From Cyanophora paradoxa (Eukaryota; Glaucocystophyceae; Cyanophorales; Cyanophoraceae), in NCBI GenBank assembly GCA_004431415.1, contig QPMI01000039.1:434001-498000 (forward strand): a DNA stretch of 64,000 nt, in the 5' to 3' direction. The notes beneath the pieces are model-generated. The model had not been told where the DNA came from. It saw nothing but the letters and a program-made list of their open reading frames with translations, and did not search any database. How positions within the stretch are numbered: position 1 is the first letter of the stretch; every line of letters begins with the position of its first letter. Shown here piece after piece: positions 1-10,269 of this stretch. The translations under genes were made by a program, and so were the position numbers.

Positions 1-342
1 CCTGGCTCATCGTCCTCCAGTCCTCAGCCTCGATGTCGGCGTATGTGAGGTTGTCCAGCGTGGCCTGCAGCGCGTCGACGTCCACCTGGTGGCCATGGGC
101 GGTCAGGGCAGATCGGGGAGGCAGCAGCAAGCTCGAGGCGAGGCCATAGCCCGGCGACCCTGGTGGCCCAGTGGCGGTCTCACCTCGCGCACGACGCGGT
201 CCACGTCGACTGCGGCGATTGTGCGCCAATCCAGCCGCCCACCGCGTCGGCGAAAGAAGAAGCCCTGCGGATAGGCATCCAGGAACGCGCTCTTCCCGCG
301 AGGCTGCTGCGGCCCGCCGCGCTCGACGGCGCGGGCGGGCAT
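1..342 (-). CDS. DZIP1/Iguana-like protein, 5' end (partial)
   Basis: N-terminal part of a Dzip-like protein, a family that acts at the basal body and ciliary transition zone. Exon 1 runs from an ATG at 342 down to 184 and encodes the family signature around RLDWRTIAAVDVDRVVRE. An intron (183 to 86, GTGAGA donor, CAG acceptor) follows in phase 0. Exon 2 (85 to 1) continues VDVDALQATLDNLTYADIEAED. This matches the Dzip-like N-terminal order (a VDW motif, then IDVDRVxRE, then LQxxLxNxTxxD). The rest of the gene lies left of the window. Upstream, 343-475 separates it from the divergent fibrillin gene. The family call rests on remembered motif spacing, so I am fairly but not fully sure. It implies that the organism has a cilium or flagellum. 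Confidence 0.65.
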
Positions 343-475
343 CCTAACGCTAACGAAGCTGTCGCAGACTAGAATGCTACTTTGAAGCTCGCTGGGGCCC
401 GAGAAAGGCTGGAATTTGAACTACAAATTCGGCCAGGGGTACGCTTGGCACGAGCTTGCAACTGTACCCAACTCC
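343..475. promoter_or_regulatory. Divergent intergenic region (DZIP1-like / fibrillin)
   Basis: Short region between the two divergent start codons (342 on minus, 476 on plus). It probably carries both promoters. I see no TATA box or other recognisable element. Confidence 0.35.
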
Positions 476-1874
476 ATGGAGCCAGCTTTCGCCCTTGTGC
501 TGCCAGCGCCGCGGCCGGCCGCGGGTTTTGCCGTAACGACGGCGGCTTCTGCTGTCTCCAAACGCCCGGTAGCGCGGACTGTCAGCCAGCCCGCCAATGC
601 GTTCCTCGGCCAGCGCCGGCTCCGGCCGGCGGCCTCATTCGCGGCGACGGCCGTACGACGCCCTGTCTTCTTCGCTCCGGCCCTCCCGGCGCGCGCCGCT
701 GAAGCGACCACTTCGCCGAGTTTGAAGCCCAGTGACGAGGCCCTAAAGCACAAGCGGGCGCTCATTGAGCTGATTGAGTGCGTCTCTGTCCTTGGTATTG
801 ACCGGGGAGCGAGTCTGATCGCGGCGCGGCCGAAACGCGCGCGTCCAGGTCGGCCGAGTCGGTCGGAGAGATGCGCAAGGACGCGTTCAAGCAGAAGGCA
901 GAGGCGCTCGCGCAGGAGCTCGCGAAGAATACTCCGTGCGAAGATCCGGCAACCAGGTGCCCCGCCCTTACCCTGCCAGTGCTGCCACGCCGGCGCCGGC
1001 CGCGGGCCCCGCTGAGCTCCCCGCGCCCGCAGCGTCTTCCTGCGGGGCACGTGGCAGCTGATCTTCACTACTGAGACGCCCCTGGACGCCATCATGGAGA
1101 ACGGCCTACCCCCCTTCTACAGCAGCGTGCGCCCCGGCGCCCTCCGCCCTGCCCCGCCCCGCCCCGCGCCCCCCGACCGCCGACCCCTCCTCCGCAGGGC
1201 TGCATCCTCCAGGCCCGTCCTGCGCCCGCCCGCCCGCCCCCCCGCCCGCCCGCCCGTACCCTCCCGAGCGCTGACCCGCCCCCCGCGCCGCAGGAGGTCC
1301 AGGGCGAGAACCGCGGCGAGGCGAGTACCCCGTACCCCATGGCGCGGCCGCGTACCCCTCACTCGCGCCGCAGATCACAAACATCATCGAGCTGGTGAAG
1401 GCGAGCAAGAAGGATATCGGGCCCGTATCGCCCGAGAGCGACGAGGTCGACGCCCGCTTCATCGTCTTCGTCGACTACGAGGTAGCCCCCCCCCATCCCG
1501 GACCGCGTACCCCTGGAAGCCGAGCCCGCGTACCCCCACAGGTCAAGTCCGCCAAGCGCCTGCGCTTCCAGGTGCGGCCGGCCGAGCCGCGCGCGCGAGG
1601 GGCAGCTTAGTACCCCCCTTGCCGACGCAGTACCCCCGCAGTTTAAGAGGACGCTCGTGAAGGCCGCCGGCTCGGGATTCCACATCAGCATCCCCCTCGC
1701 CCTCGGCTCCGGCTCCCTCGACACCATGTACCCCCGGCCCCCCCCCCCCCCCCCCCGCCGTCCGCACCTGTACCCCCGCGCCGACTCCCCTCGCCCCCCA
1801 GGTACTTGGACGAGGACTTCCGCGTGCAGACAGACTCGAGGGGCTGGCTCTCGGTCTTCAAGAAGCTCCGGTGA
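476..1874 (+). CDS. Plastid lipid-associated protein / fibrillin (PAP family)
   Basis: Plastoglobule/thylakoid lipid-associated protein. The chosen ATG (476) opens an Ala/Ser/Arg/Pro-rich leader of about 75 residues with few acidic residues, as expected of a plastid transit peptide. Next come the PAP helix (ALIELIECVSVLGIDRGAS), the coiled helix KDAFKQKAEALAQELAKNTP, and then GTWQLIFTTE, the family's strand motif of NGxWxLLYTT type. Further exons give ITNIIELVKASKKDIGPV, DARFIVFVDYE, KSAKRLRFQ and FKRTLVKAAGSGFHISIPL. The gene ends with YLDEDFRVQTDSRGWLSVF, the diagnostic C-terminal motif of the family. At least six short C-rich introns interrupt it; the last, about 1726-1801, is almost pure cytosine in part. 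The exact first donor (near 810) is unresolved. Stop TGA is at 1872-1874. The C-terminal motif makes the family assignment firm. Confidence 0.85.
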
Positions 1875-2749
1875 TTTTAATCCGATGATCCGATGATCCA
1901 CCCCTGTACCCCGCCCGGCCCGCCGCCGGAGGTGCCCCCCGCCTTTTGCCTGTATGTATACTTGCCCGTTTTACGTATACGCTCTCTGAGCTCGAGGCTC
2001 AGAGGCTTGGGCTTCCGTATCTAGATCTAGAGAGCGCGTCCACACTGCCGGAGACTGCTGTTTTCTTTTTGCGAATTCCCAGCCGGAAAATGGTCGTAGT
2101 GAGATCCAACACATGCACAGCTTACCCGTCGATCGACGAAGGGCGAGGGGGCAGCGAGCGCCCAAGGAAGCGCTCTTGTGCTCTGAGACTAGGATAGGGG
2201 CGACGTGCTACTAGTATCTTCTCTTCTTGATCACGAGGCTTGCCGATCGCAAGGCGAGCGCGAGGGAGCGCAGGTATCTGGTGATCTTGCCCTGTAGGGA
2301 AGGCGCTCTATATCTACTCCCAGGTTGGGCCGGGCGTGTGAGGCGGGTCGGAGAAAGGAGAAGAGAGGGGGGGTGGGGGTGGGGGTGGGCCCGGGGGGGG
2401 GGGGGAAGGGGAAGGGTCTCGGAGGAAGTAAAGCTTACTGCATGCCGCGGCCCGAGCGCCGCCGCTTGCTGCCTAGTTTTAGTTTCGCACTAGACTCGAG
2501 ACCGCGGCGGCGCGGCGCCGGCGGCGCCGCCGCGGCGGCCGGCCGGCGGCCGACCGTCGGACGGACTCGGACCGTCGGACCGTATCGGCGTTATCGCTAC
2601 GGTGTCGACGTCGGGCCGTCGGATTAATAATATCCCGGGAATGACAGAGTCCACGAGGCAGATCCGCGGCCGGAGCTAGCTATATAGTGCTCGAGCCTAC
2701 CGTGGACGACTTATATACCGCGCTGACTTAAGTTCACTTAACTACTCAG
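1875..2749. other. Intergenic, palindrome- and G-rich DNA
   Basis: No gene seen. The stretch holds many short palindromes (AGATCT and TCTAGA near 2020, a GGCGCC/GCCGGC cluster at 2510-2555) and a G-rich tract at 2366-2406 that could form G-quadruplexes. Confidence 0.5.
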
Positions 2750-2912
2750 TACCGCGCTGCCAAATTACCGCGCTCAAAATTTTTAGAACGCAGTAATTTG
2801 GTACCGCAGTATTATATATAATTATTTTTTTGGTGAGCGCAGTATTACCCCCTTTTCTAACAAATTAATAATACATTTTCGAAGACGAACGCGGTAATTT
2901 GGTAGCGCGGTA
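2750..2912. mobile_element. Small TIR element (MITE-like), family with TACCGCGC ends
   Basis: A 163 bp AT-rich segment bounded by 23 bp inverted repeats. The left arm at 2750-2772 begins TACCGCGCTGCCAAATTACC. The right arm at 2890-2912 is its reverse complement with one mismatch. A related inverted unit (GCAGTAATTTGGTACCGCAG) lies inside at about 2791. No ORF is present, so this would be a non-autonomous element. A further degenerate copy of the end (CGCGGTAATATGTGGCGCGG) sits just outside at about 2955-2974. I see no clear target-site duplication. Confidence 0.65.
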
Positions 2913-2977
2913 AAGCGCATTATGCTGCGCATACCGGCGCCGAAATTTTATAACGCGGTAATATGTGGCGCGGTATT

Positions 2978-3202
2978 TACTGTAAACGTACGAATTTCCG
3001 CCAGCGTTTAATTTCGACTATATTCGCCAGACCCTCGCGCTGTCGAATATTCGACGCTGGCGAATTAAGCCTTCGTATGGAGAGAGGGGTACCAGTCGCA
3101 GGGTGTCGAAATCAAGACGTCGACGCTGGCGGACTAATTTTCGACAGGATTTTCGGGTTTTGTCGAATTAAAGTGCTGGCGGATATTAGTACGTTTACAG
3201 TA
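2978..3202. mobile_element. TIR element (MITE-like), TACTGTAAACGTA family, copy 1
   Basis: A 225 bp element with terminal inverted repeats: TACTGTAAACGTA at 2978-2990 and TACGTTTACAGTA at 3190-3202. The subterminal regions are also inverted (CGCCAGCGTTTAATTTCGAC against GTCGAATTAAAGTGCTGGCG). A second full copy lies at 24495-24747 and a rearranged remnant near 59095-59245. The centre carries GTATGGAGAGAGGGGTAC, a variant of a core also found in other families here. There is no coding capacity. Confidence 0.8.
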
Positions 3203-4601
3203 AGTCGTCTTAGACTCGTCTACGGTACCGGACCCGTAAGACGAGTCTAAGACGACTTACTTCGTCTACGTTAGTCGTAACTGTTAACAGTAGAACAATG
3301 AACTATACTGCAGTAGCCTGCCAGTAGGTCCGAGCCTCGAGGCTCTCTTGAAATTTCTTCAGAAAATCCCTGCTTTCCTCCTTTTTTTGCACATCACTAA
3401 AAAACTCACTCGCTGCCAACTTGTGCCAAGTACCACCGAGGCACTGCAGCGACGGACGGCGAGTCGGCGACGGTTGGTCACCGGGTCGACGTCGGGGGCC
3501 TGATTCTAATTACATATTATACGCAACTATATATATATATAGCTCGTACCGTAGTACCGGGTAGTACGGACTGGACTGTACGGTATGTCACTGAGAGTCA
3601 CGTGCACTGAGTGCCACTGACTCTGCCACGGAGTGCCACGTGCACAGTCTGCCAGTGTCGAGTCACTGTCGACTCACTGTCGAGTCACTTTCGACGTCTG
3701 CCACCGAGTGCCACGTGCACCGTGCACGCCGCGGCCGTGGCACAGTGCCACACTGTGATCATGAATCCGCGGCGCCGTGGGGAGTCCAACTTGGCAACTG
3801 TGACATGTACATACAATGATAATTTTAAACGCGTACGGTACGGTCGGTAGTACTCGGTACCATGACATACCAGTATCCAAGTACTGGTACTAGTACTAGT
3901 ACCGTACTACGGTATACGTACTAGCACAATAAGCACATCCACTGGGCCAATGTCATCCATATGTACATGTACTGTACACGGTGACAGGCCTAGGTGATGA
4001 ACCGTGATGTACTTAAGTGCAGTCGACGTCACTGATCATGAGTGATGACCGTGCATGCATATGCGCAGGCAGGACCGTCGGACTGTGCACTGTGACTGTG
4101 TGCAGTCGACGGAGACGTCGACTCGGCGACTCGACGCCACTGAGTCGCTGCAGCTGCATGCCACAGTTCGCTGCAGGCCACGATGTGCAGGCACAGTGCA
4201 GCAGGCTGCCAGCAGCTGCAGGCTGCAGCTGCATGCAGCCAACGTGATAATTAACTCTGCCGATCGAGGCTCGCGATCGGGCCGCTCAGCGACTCGACTC
4301 GGGCTCGCCGAGCGGCCCGATCACGACTCTCGGCGAGTCGCCATTTGCGCTCGCACGCGCAATATACGAATACGCATACGTACGCGCGCGTAAACGCCCC
4401 ACGGTCGTTCATCAGCTTACGTACTACTGTTCAACGGTTGGCACTGCCGCTGCAAGGCCTCCGATCCGGGCAGCTGCAGGATCCATCCTGCCGCAGTGCA
4501 GCTGCGAATTGCGAAATGCAGGCTTTCAGCCGCTGAGCTCCGCGCCGTCGATATCGATGGGAGTCCCCGTAGCGGCGCTCGGGCGCTTCGAGGAAGCTCG
4601 C
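3203..4601. repeat. Intergenic low-complexity DNA built from short palindromic words
   Basis: No gene seen. An arm of TAAGTCGTCTTAGACTCGTC at 3201-3220 faces its inverted copy at about 3240-3262. From 3580 to 3740 the sequence is a patchwork of GTGCCAC, GTCACTG and CACGTGCAC words. From 4100 to 4240 it is made of CTGCAG and GCAGCTGC words. The block 3860-3905 repeats ACTAGTACTGG/GTACTAGTAC words. Confidence 0.5.
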
Positions 4602-7569
4602 ATGTCGATTTTTGCAGGGAAGCTCGGGGCGGTCGCGGCGGCGGCGTCGGCCGCCGCCGCGGCCGTCCTCTAGATCTGGGCGGCGTGGCGCCTGCTGTGC
4701 TCGCAATCGCGGTCGGAAAGCGTCGCCGACGAGATCCCTGGTCCCCCGGTGCACTGGCTCCTCGGCAACCTGAACCAGCTCTCGCAGAACAGGGGCGAAG
4801 GTCCGCAAATTTACTAAAGTTACATGTGTGCATGCTCTTCTTTCGCGCCTTCGCGTATCGGGCCCCCGAAGTGCTGTCGATAATAACAATTCGTAGCCAC
4901 ATGTACAACATGGACATCTAATGAGCGAAAGCCGCCTCTGCAGACTTCACGCGCCTGGCGGCGGAGCACGGCCCGGTGTTCCACTTCTACATTCTGCGGC
5001 GGGCGGGGGTCTTCGTGGCGGACCCCGACCTTCTCCGGCACGTGCTCGTGACGCACGCCGCCCGCTACGGCGTCGGCCCCCGGCGCGTCCTCCGCCCCGT
5101 CGTCGGCGACTACAGGCGAGCCGCCCACGTCCTCCAATTAGCTATCGTTGAATTTGCGATTCACGTGGGGTCCTTTTCATCGTCGACGCCCTCCTTAATT
5201 ATAATCTCCGGATCGAAGCATGCTGCGACTGGAGGGTGAGGAGTGGGTGAGACTCGATCCCGCCCCCTTTCTTCCGGCCCCTTCCAAGATGCCATGATGG
5301 CCCAAGTCCTGATCGCGAGTCTGGGTACAGCTGGCGCACCGGCGCCTGCTCTCGCCGGCTTTCCACCGGGAGAAGCTGCAGCGCATGTGGCCCGAGTTCC
5401 AGCGCGCCGCCGCCCAGCTGGCGGACCTCTGGGCCGCGGAGGCGGCAGGGGCAGGGGCGGCGGGCGGGGCGGCGACAGTGGACGTGCCGGAGCCGCTGAG
5501 CCGCATGACGATCGACGTGATCGGGCGGGCGGCCTTTGGGGCGGAGCTGCGGGCCCTGGAACCCGGGCCCGGGCCGGGCCACAGCGACCCCGTCGTAGCC
5601 CACCTTCTCGCCTTTCACGCCCTCGCCCGGTGCGAACGAAGTCTTCGAGCGAATATATATATATATATCAAGCGAAGAATAATTATAAAGGTTGGAATAA
5701 CTAATGCAAGCCATCTTCGACGTCTCACGGGGTCGTGGTGAGCAGTGGGCGCCCAGCGGCAGTCTGGCGGAGAATGCAGCGCATGATCTACCTGCGCGAG
5801 GCGCCTTCCCCCCCCCCCCCCCTTCCCCCTCTCCCCCCTACCCCCAAGGCCTTCTGCATGGGCGTGTACCCTCCTGAATCCAGCCCTCCCCCGCACCCCC
5901 AGGCCTTCGATTCGCGCCTCCTCGAGCTTCTTGCAGCCCTCCGCTTCCGCGCGTTTCGGGTACCCATCCATTCTCTCCCCCCTTCCTCGCCCTTGACTTC
6001 CCTACGGCCCACCCTGCAGCTCCTCGCGATCGTCCCGGTTCCTGACACGCCGTGCAGGCGGAGCTGAGCGGATTAAAGGAGCGCACCCGGCGACTCGCTA
6101 GGGAGCGCCGCGCCGCGTGGCTGGCTGGCTGCCCCGTTCCCCAGGACCTACTCCAGGTGGGAGTACTAGAACCCCATCGAAAACCCGGATCGCGATCGGG
6201 CACCCCCGCTGTTTCCTAATGTTTTCTCCGGGGGTACAGCTGATGGTGGAGGCGAGGGACGAGGAAACGGGGCGGGGCCTCACGGAGGATGAGGTACCCC
6301 CCGCAATGTTCATTCACTCATGATCAGTGTGCTCCCGCGCCTCCCGATCGCGGCCATCCACGCCCTCAGATCGTTGACGAGGCAGTGACGTTCCTGGCGC
6401 GTCCCGCCGCGCCGCGCCGCCGTACCCCGCGATCGGCTGATCGAGACGGTACCCCCCGATCTGCGGCCGTAGATCGCGGGGCAGGAGACGACTGCGGTGC
6501 TGCTCGGGTGGACGCTGCGGGCCCTCGTCGACCACCCGCACGTCCAGGAGAAGGTTCGAATTCGATTCCCCGCTGTTGAATCACCGAATCTCCCTGCGAA
6601 TCCTCGTTTAACCAGGCGGATACGCTGCTTGAAACTGCCAGGTGCATGCGGAGGTGGCGGCGGTGCTAAAGGCGGGCCCCGGGGCGCGGCCGCGGGCGCC
6701 GGAGCTGGCGGACTTCGACCGGCTGAAGTACACGCGCTGTGTGCTCGCGGAGGTGCTGCGGCTGTGGCCGCCCGCCCCCTCCAGCTCCCGCCTCTGCCTC
6801 CGCGACGACCGCATCGGGGGGTAAGACGTCCCCAAGGGCACCCTCGTGCGTGGCCCCGCCCTCCGGCCCGGCCCGCGCAGCCGCACATGGGCCATACTAT
6901 ATGCATCCCTCGAGCTCACCGCCGATTGCAATTGCACGCGCATATATAATTACGATCAACCACCGCGCACGTGCAGATCCTTTTCTCTGCCTATCAGGTG
7001 CCCCTGTCAATATTAATGCAATATCAACAATCAATTGCAAGCATTTTTTGCATCGCGTGCGCTCCGAATCATTGAATCAAACGCGTCGCAGATGCACCGG
7101 AGCGAGACGCACTGGCCGCAGCCCCTCGAGTTCGATCCCTCCCGGTGCCGGCGCCCTTTCTATATCGATATACCTTCCCGCCTGTCCGACTGTGCGCATA
7201 CCGACCGACACCTGTCGCCAGGTTCGAGGGCTGCACCGAGTCCCCCGGGCACCCCCTCGCCTACATCCCCTTCGGAGCCGGGCCCCGCAAGTGCGAATCA
7301 CCGTTCCGCATGCCGCAGAGCATGCGGCCATGCCGGCCTGACGCTGATGGCTGCGCCGTGCACGCGGGGGCAGGTGCATCGGGCGCAACCTGGCAGTGAT
7401 GGAGACCGTGGCGGTGGTGGCCACGCTCGTATCCCGCCTCCGCTTCGAGCGCGCCTGGTGTCCCCGCCCCGGCCCTGGAACGGGACGCGAGCGCGAGCGC
7501 GAGCCCGAGGTCGCACCGGGCGTCGCCCTCCGCCTCGCCAGCCTCCTTCTCCGCGTCTCGCCCCGCTAG
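4602..7569 (+). pseudogene. Cytochrome P450 with two in-frame stops
   Basis: A split P450 monooxygenase gene. In order it shows an N-terminal hydrophobic Ala-rich anchor followed by the proline-rich hinge IPGPPVHWLLGN, exon LAAEHGPVFHFYILRRAG, helix C HRRLLSPAFHREKL, helix I IAGQETTAVLLGWTLRAL, helix K EVLRLW, and the heme-binding loop PFGAGPRKC then IGRNLA, split by an intron inside the Lys codon. The C-terminus is typical and ends at TAG 7567-7569. The heme Cys and the ETT of helix I are intact. Two stops break the reading frame: TAG at 4671-4673 in the anchor, within TCTAGATCT, and TAA at 6822-6824 where families of this type have Tyr before DVPKGT. The first might instead be the AG of a splice acceptor if there is an upstream exon. 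The heme region looks most like the CYP4/CYP97-type clans, but I cannot place it. It is probably a young pseudogene. Confidence 0.65.
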
Positions 7570-7879
7570 CTACATAATACATGTAGCCCCGCGGCCGCGG
7601 CGGATTATTGTTTCTCATTTTCGCACAATTGGTAATTTATGAACAGCCACGCGAGTGTGCTTTGACTCATTGAGTTCTAGATCTCGAAGTTCCGGATTGC
7701 ACTTATAATTTGAGACTCGAGCTCCGGATCGGATCCTCGACATGCACAGCTCCCGATCGTGATGAAAAGCTTCATCACGATCATGCATTTGCGTATGACC
7801 ATGAATTGAAAATTCCGAAGCTCGCGGCCCGCGGCCGGGCAGACTGACTTGCCGTGAATCCGGACGCGTCATCATGATA

Positions 7880-9020
7880 ATGAACTTTCGTATGCTTCAA
7901 GTTCCAATCCAGAAACCGCGAACGCGCGGACGATAGGCACGGCGGACACAAGGGAGCCGGCGAGGGAGCAGAGCTGGCCGGCTGACTCAGTGAGGTATGG
8001 CTGCGAGTGCACGTGGCCCACTCCGCGAGCTCGCCTCAAGATCAGCGATCGCGAGCCGCTCCGATCCGGGGACAGGCTGTCATCGCGAGGCTGTCAGGCT
8101 CGACGCAGAGGAAGGTGAGGCGGGTGCCGGGTCCTTCTATATAGCTAGCTTATGCGGGGCGAGAGGGACCGGATACCTAGCTCGATCGCGAGGTCCCCGC
8201 AGACCTCGAGCAGCACGCCGATGTACCGCCGGCACTCGCGATCGCCGATGCCGGTGAAAAATTCGAGGATGCATATGGTGGAATTGGAGCGGGAAGGGAG
8301 AGCGAAAACGAGCAGACTCGATATCCTCTTTCGCCATCTCGGCGCCGCAACCGCGCTGAATCAGAAGCTCAATCGCTCTGCTGACGTCGACCTTTTGTTT
8401 TTGATACTGCAGCTCGTCAGGGTCAACGCCGCTGTTGACTGGCGGGCCGTGATGCCACTACTAAAAGGGGGTTCGCCGGAGCCTTTTTCAGCCTGATTTA
8501 ATTCAAGCTTAAAGCACGCTGGAAGCAGGCTGACTCAGTGAGCCTTCAGCCTGCTTCCAGCCTGATTGCTCAACTTGGCAATTAAGAAAGCAGGCTAGCC
8601 TAGGCCTGTTAAGCAAACAGCTTGCTTGGCCATGTGGTCACCGGGTAAGAAAGGTTGTGAATCCGGCGCCACTTGGTCGAACGCTTCTTCCGAATTAATG
8701 GCTCCGACAGGCCTAGGGGAACCAACAAAGGGGGCGCCGACAGGGAAAGCAACAAAAGGGGGTGATATCGATATCCTTCTCAACGTACGCGTCCTGCCGC
8801 GCCACGTCGATGTGCTCGAGGGCGGAAGGCTGCAGCTGGGAGAGCTCGAGGGAAATTGCAGAGAACCAAGGGCCGCGGTACTGCAGCGGGAAGCCGTGGG
8901 CGAACCCGTGTAAGAGGCGGGCCCGGCGGGCGGCAATTGTAAGGGAGGAATCGGGATGGCTCTCCGGATCCATGGCCAGGCCTAGGGCTGTACATGTGAC
9001 GATGCGATCGGGCCGCACAG
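7880..9020 (-). mobile_element. Degenerate reverse transcriptase, DIRS/tyrosine-recombinase retroelement type
   Basis: Minus-strand fossil of a retroelement RT, read in several frames. From 9018 downward it gives ESHPDSSL, then LLHGFAHGFPLQYRGPW, the N-terminal hallmark (HPD, GFxxGF, Y/F-x-GP), then PSALEHIDVARQDAYVEKDI. From about 8400 it gives AIELLIQRGCGAEMAKEDIESA, matching the catalytic-Asp motif region (AKxDIxSAFR). From about 8260 it gives CRRYIGVLLEVCGDLAIELG and then EGPGTRLTFLCVEPDS, the region after the YxDD box (TEGPxTxLxFLGIExDT). Near 7975-7925 comes LCSLAGSLVSAVPIVRAF. The YxDD box itself is not legible. Frames are broken at several points, one of them a CTAGCTATATAG segment at about 8139-8150. 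No recombinase, RNase H or ends were identified. Confidence 0.65.
8519..8560. repeat. Perfect hairpin, 15 bp arms
   Basis: Arms CTGGAAGCAGGCTGA (8519-8533) and TCAGCCTGCTTCCAG (8546-8560) are exact reverse complements around a 12-base loop. Further CAGGCT/AGCCTG words surround it. It lies inside the dead retroelement. Confidence 0.75.
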
Positions 9021-10269
9021 GTGTGGGGCCGGGGCCAGACCTGCAGACAGGCCTGAAATTCGAAGGAGCTCCTCGGCGTCGAAGTCAGGGACCTCAATGG
9101 AGAAAGGCGGCTTCGGCGGCGGGCCGGGGGCGCCCTGCCCCCGGCGAGGAGGCGTGGCCCGGCGTCCGGAAGGCCCGACGCACTAGTACTGGCATGGGGC
9201 AAGGTGGCAGTGGCATGGGGCTCATGCCATGATGATAGAGCCTCGAGAGCGGCATGCGCAGGCTGGACCCGCGAAACCAGCGCGGGAGGCGGCGCTGGCG
9301 GCGCCCGCCGCGGGGCCCGGCCGCGCGGGGCCGGCGGGGCGGGCGCGCGGAGAGGCGGCAGCGGCGCCTCCAGAAACGCGAAATTGAGGCGGCTCGGGCG
9401 CCGCGCTTGTTTGCAAAAACGCGTTTAATTTGGGTATGCAACACAAGTTGACTATAGCTACTTGAATCAAATTCGGAATTTGAAGTTTAAGACTGCGAAA
9501 TCGGTGACCTCAGTAAGTCTACTTTATATTTACAACCCATAAATATTGGTAAAGCTCCCTCGACTCACCCGGGCAAAGTGCGCTGCTTTGGCCATTAAAC
9601 CAAAGATGCAGAGATCCGATCCAAATCTGCAATTTGTGTTTCTGGCGCTGCGCATGCCGGCGCCTGTTAACACTCGCGATCGCCGCATTGCATTGTACAT
9701 GTGATATTCAATGTCATAATTGCAATGTCATGCGCTGGACCATGATCCCGCGAATCCGAACTTCAAATCCTCAGAGTCTTTGTTTTCCAATTTCTATACA
9801 TGCCGGGGCGCCTAGCTGCATGCCATGCTTACACGTGCACCGGTACCGTAGTACCGTGGCACGACTGTCTAAAGCTGTGCGCATTCTACACTATAGCTAG
9901 TACTCAGTGCGACACGAACGTAAACTTGCCATGGAATCGCTAGATCATAATCAAGCCGCGAAACCATAAATTAGCTTCAAATAAATCCATCGATGTCTAT
10001 CTATAACTCAGCTGCAAATAGATCCATCTATAGCACTAACGTTGCAATATAATGGTACAAGGAAATATTACGGTACAATAAGCTGGCCGTATATACGGAT
10101 ACGCGTGCTTCTATGCATTACGTTGATCGCAATTCATGATGCGCCCTCTATATATAGCTATATATGTACGTCGCGGCGTCCGGATTCGTAGCTTCGCCTG
10201 AAGATGTAAAGGCATGCGCATGATCAGTATTCGAATTCAACGATGCACGAAAAACTTAGATGTGAACGG
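9021..10269. other. Intergenic region
   Basis: No gene that I can support. 9240-9410 is very GC-rich and palindromic (GGCGCC, GGCCGGC). 9440-10250 is AT-richer, with TATATA/TAGCTA and CCATCGAT/ATCTATAG words. The minus strand of 9021-9200 may be eroded sequence upstream of the RT. Confidence 0.4.

Noticed and set aside
1739-1757. Poly-C tract as a special element
   Set aside because: C-tracts are common in introns of this genome (also 5811-5822, 14511-14528) and are probably pyrimidine tracts expanded by slippage.
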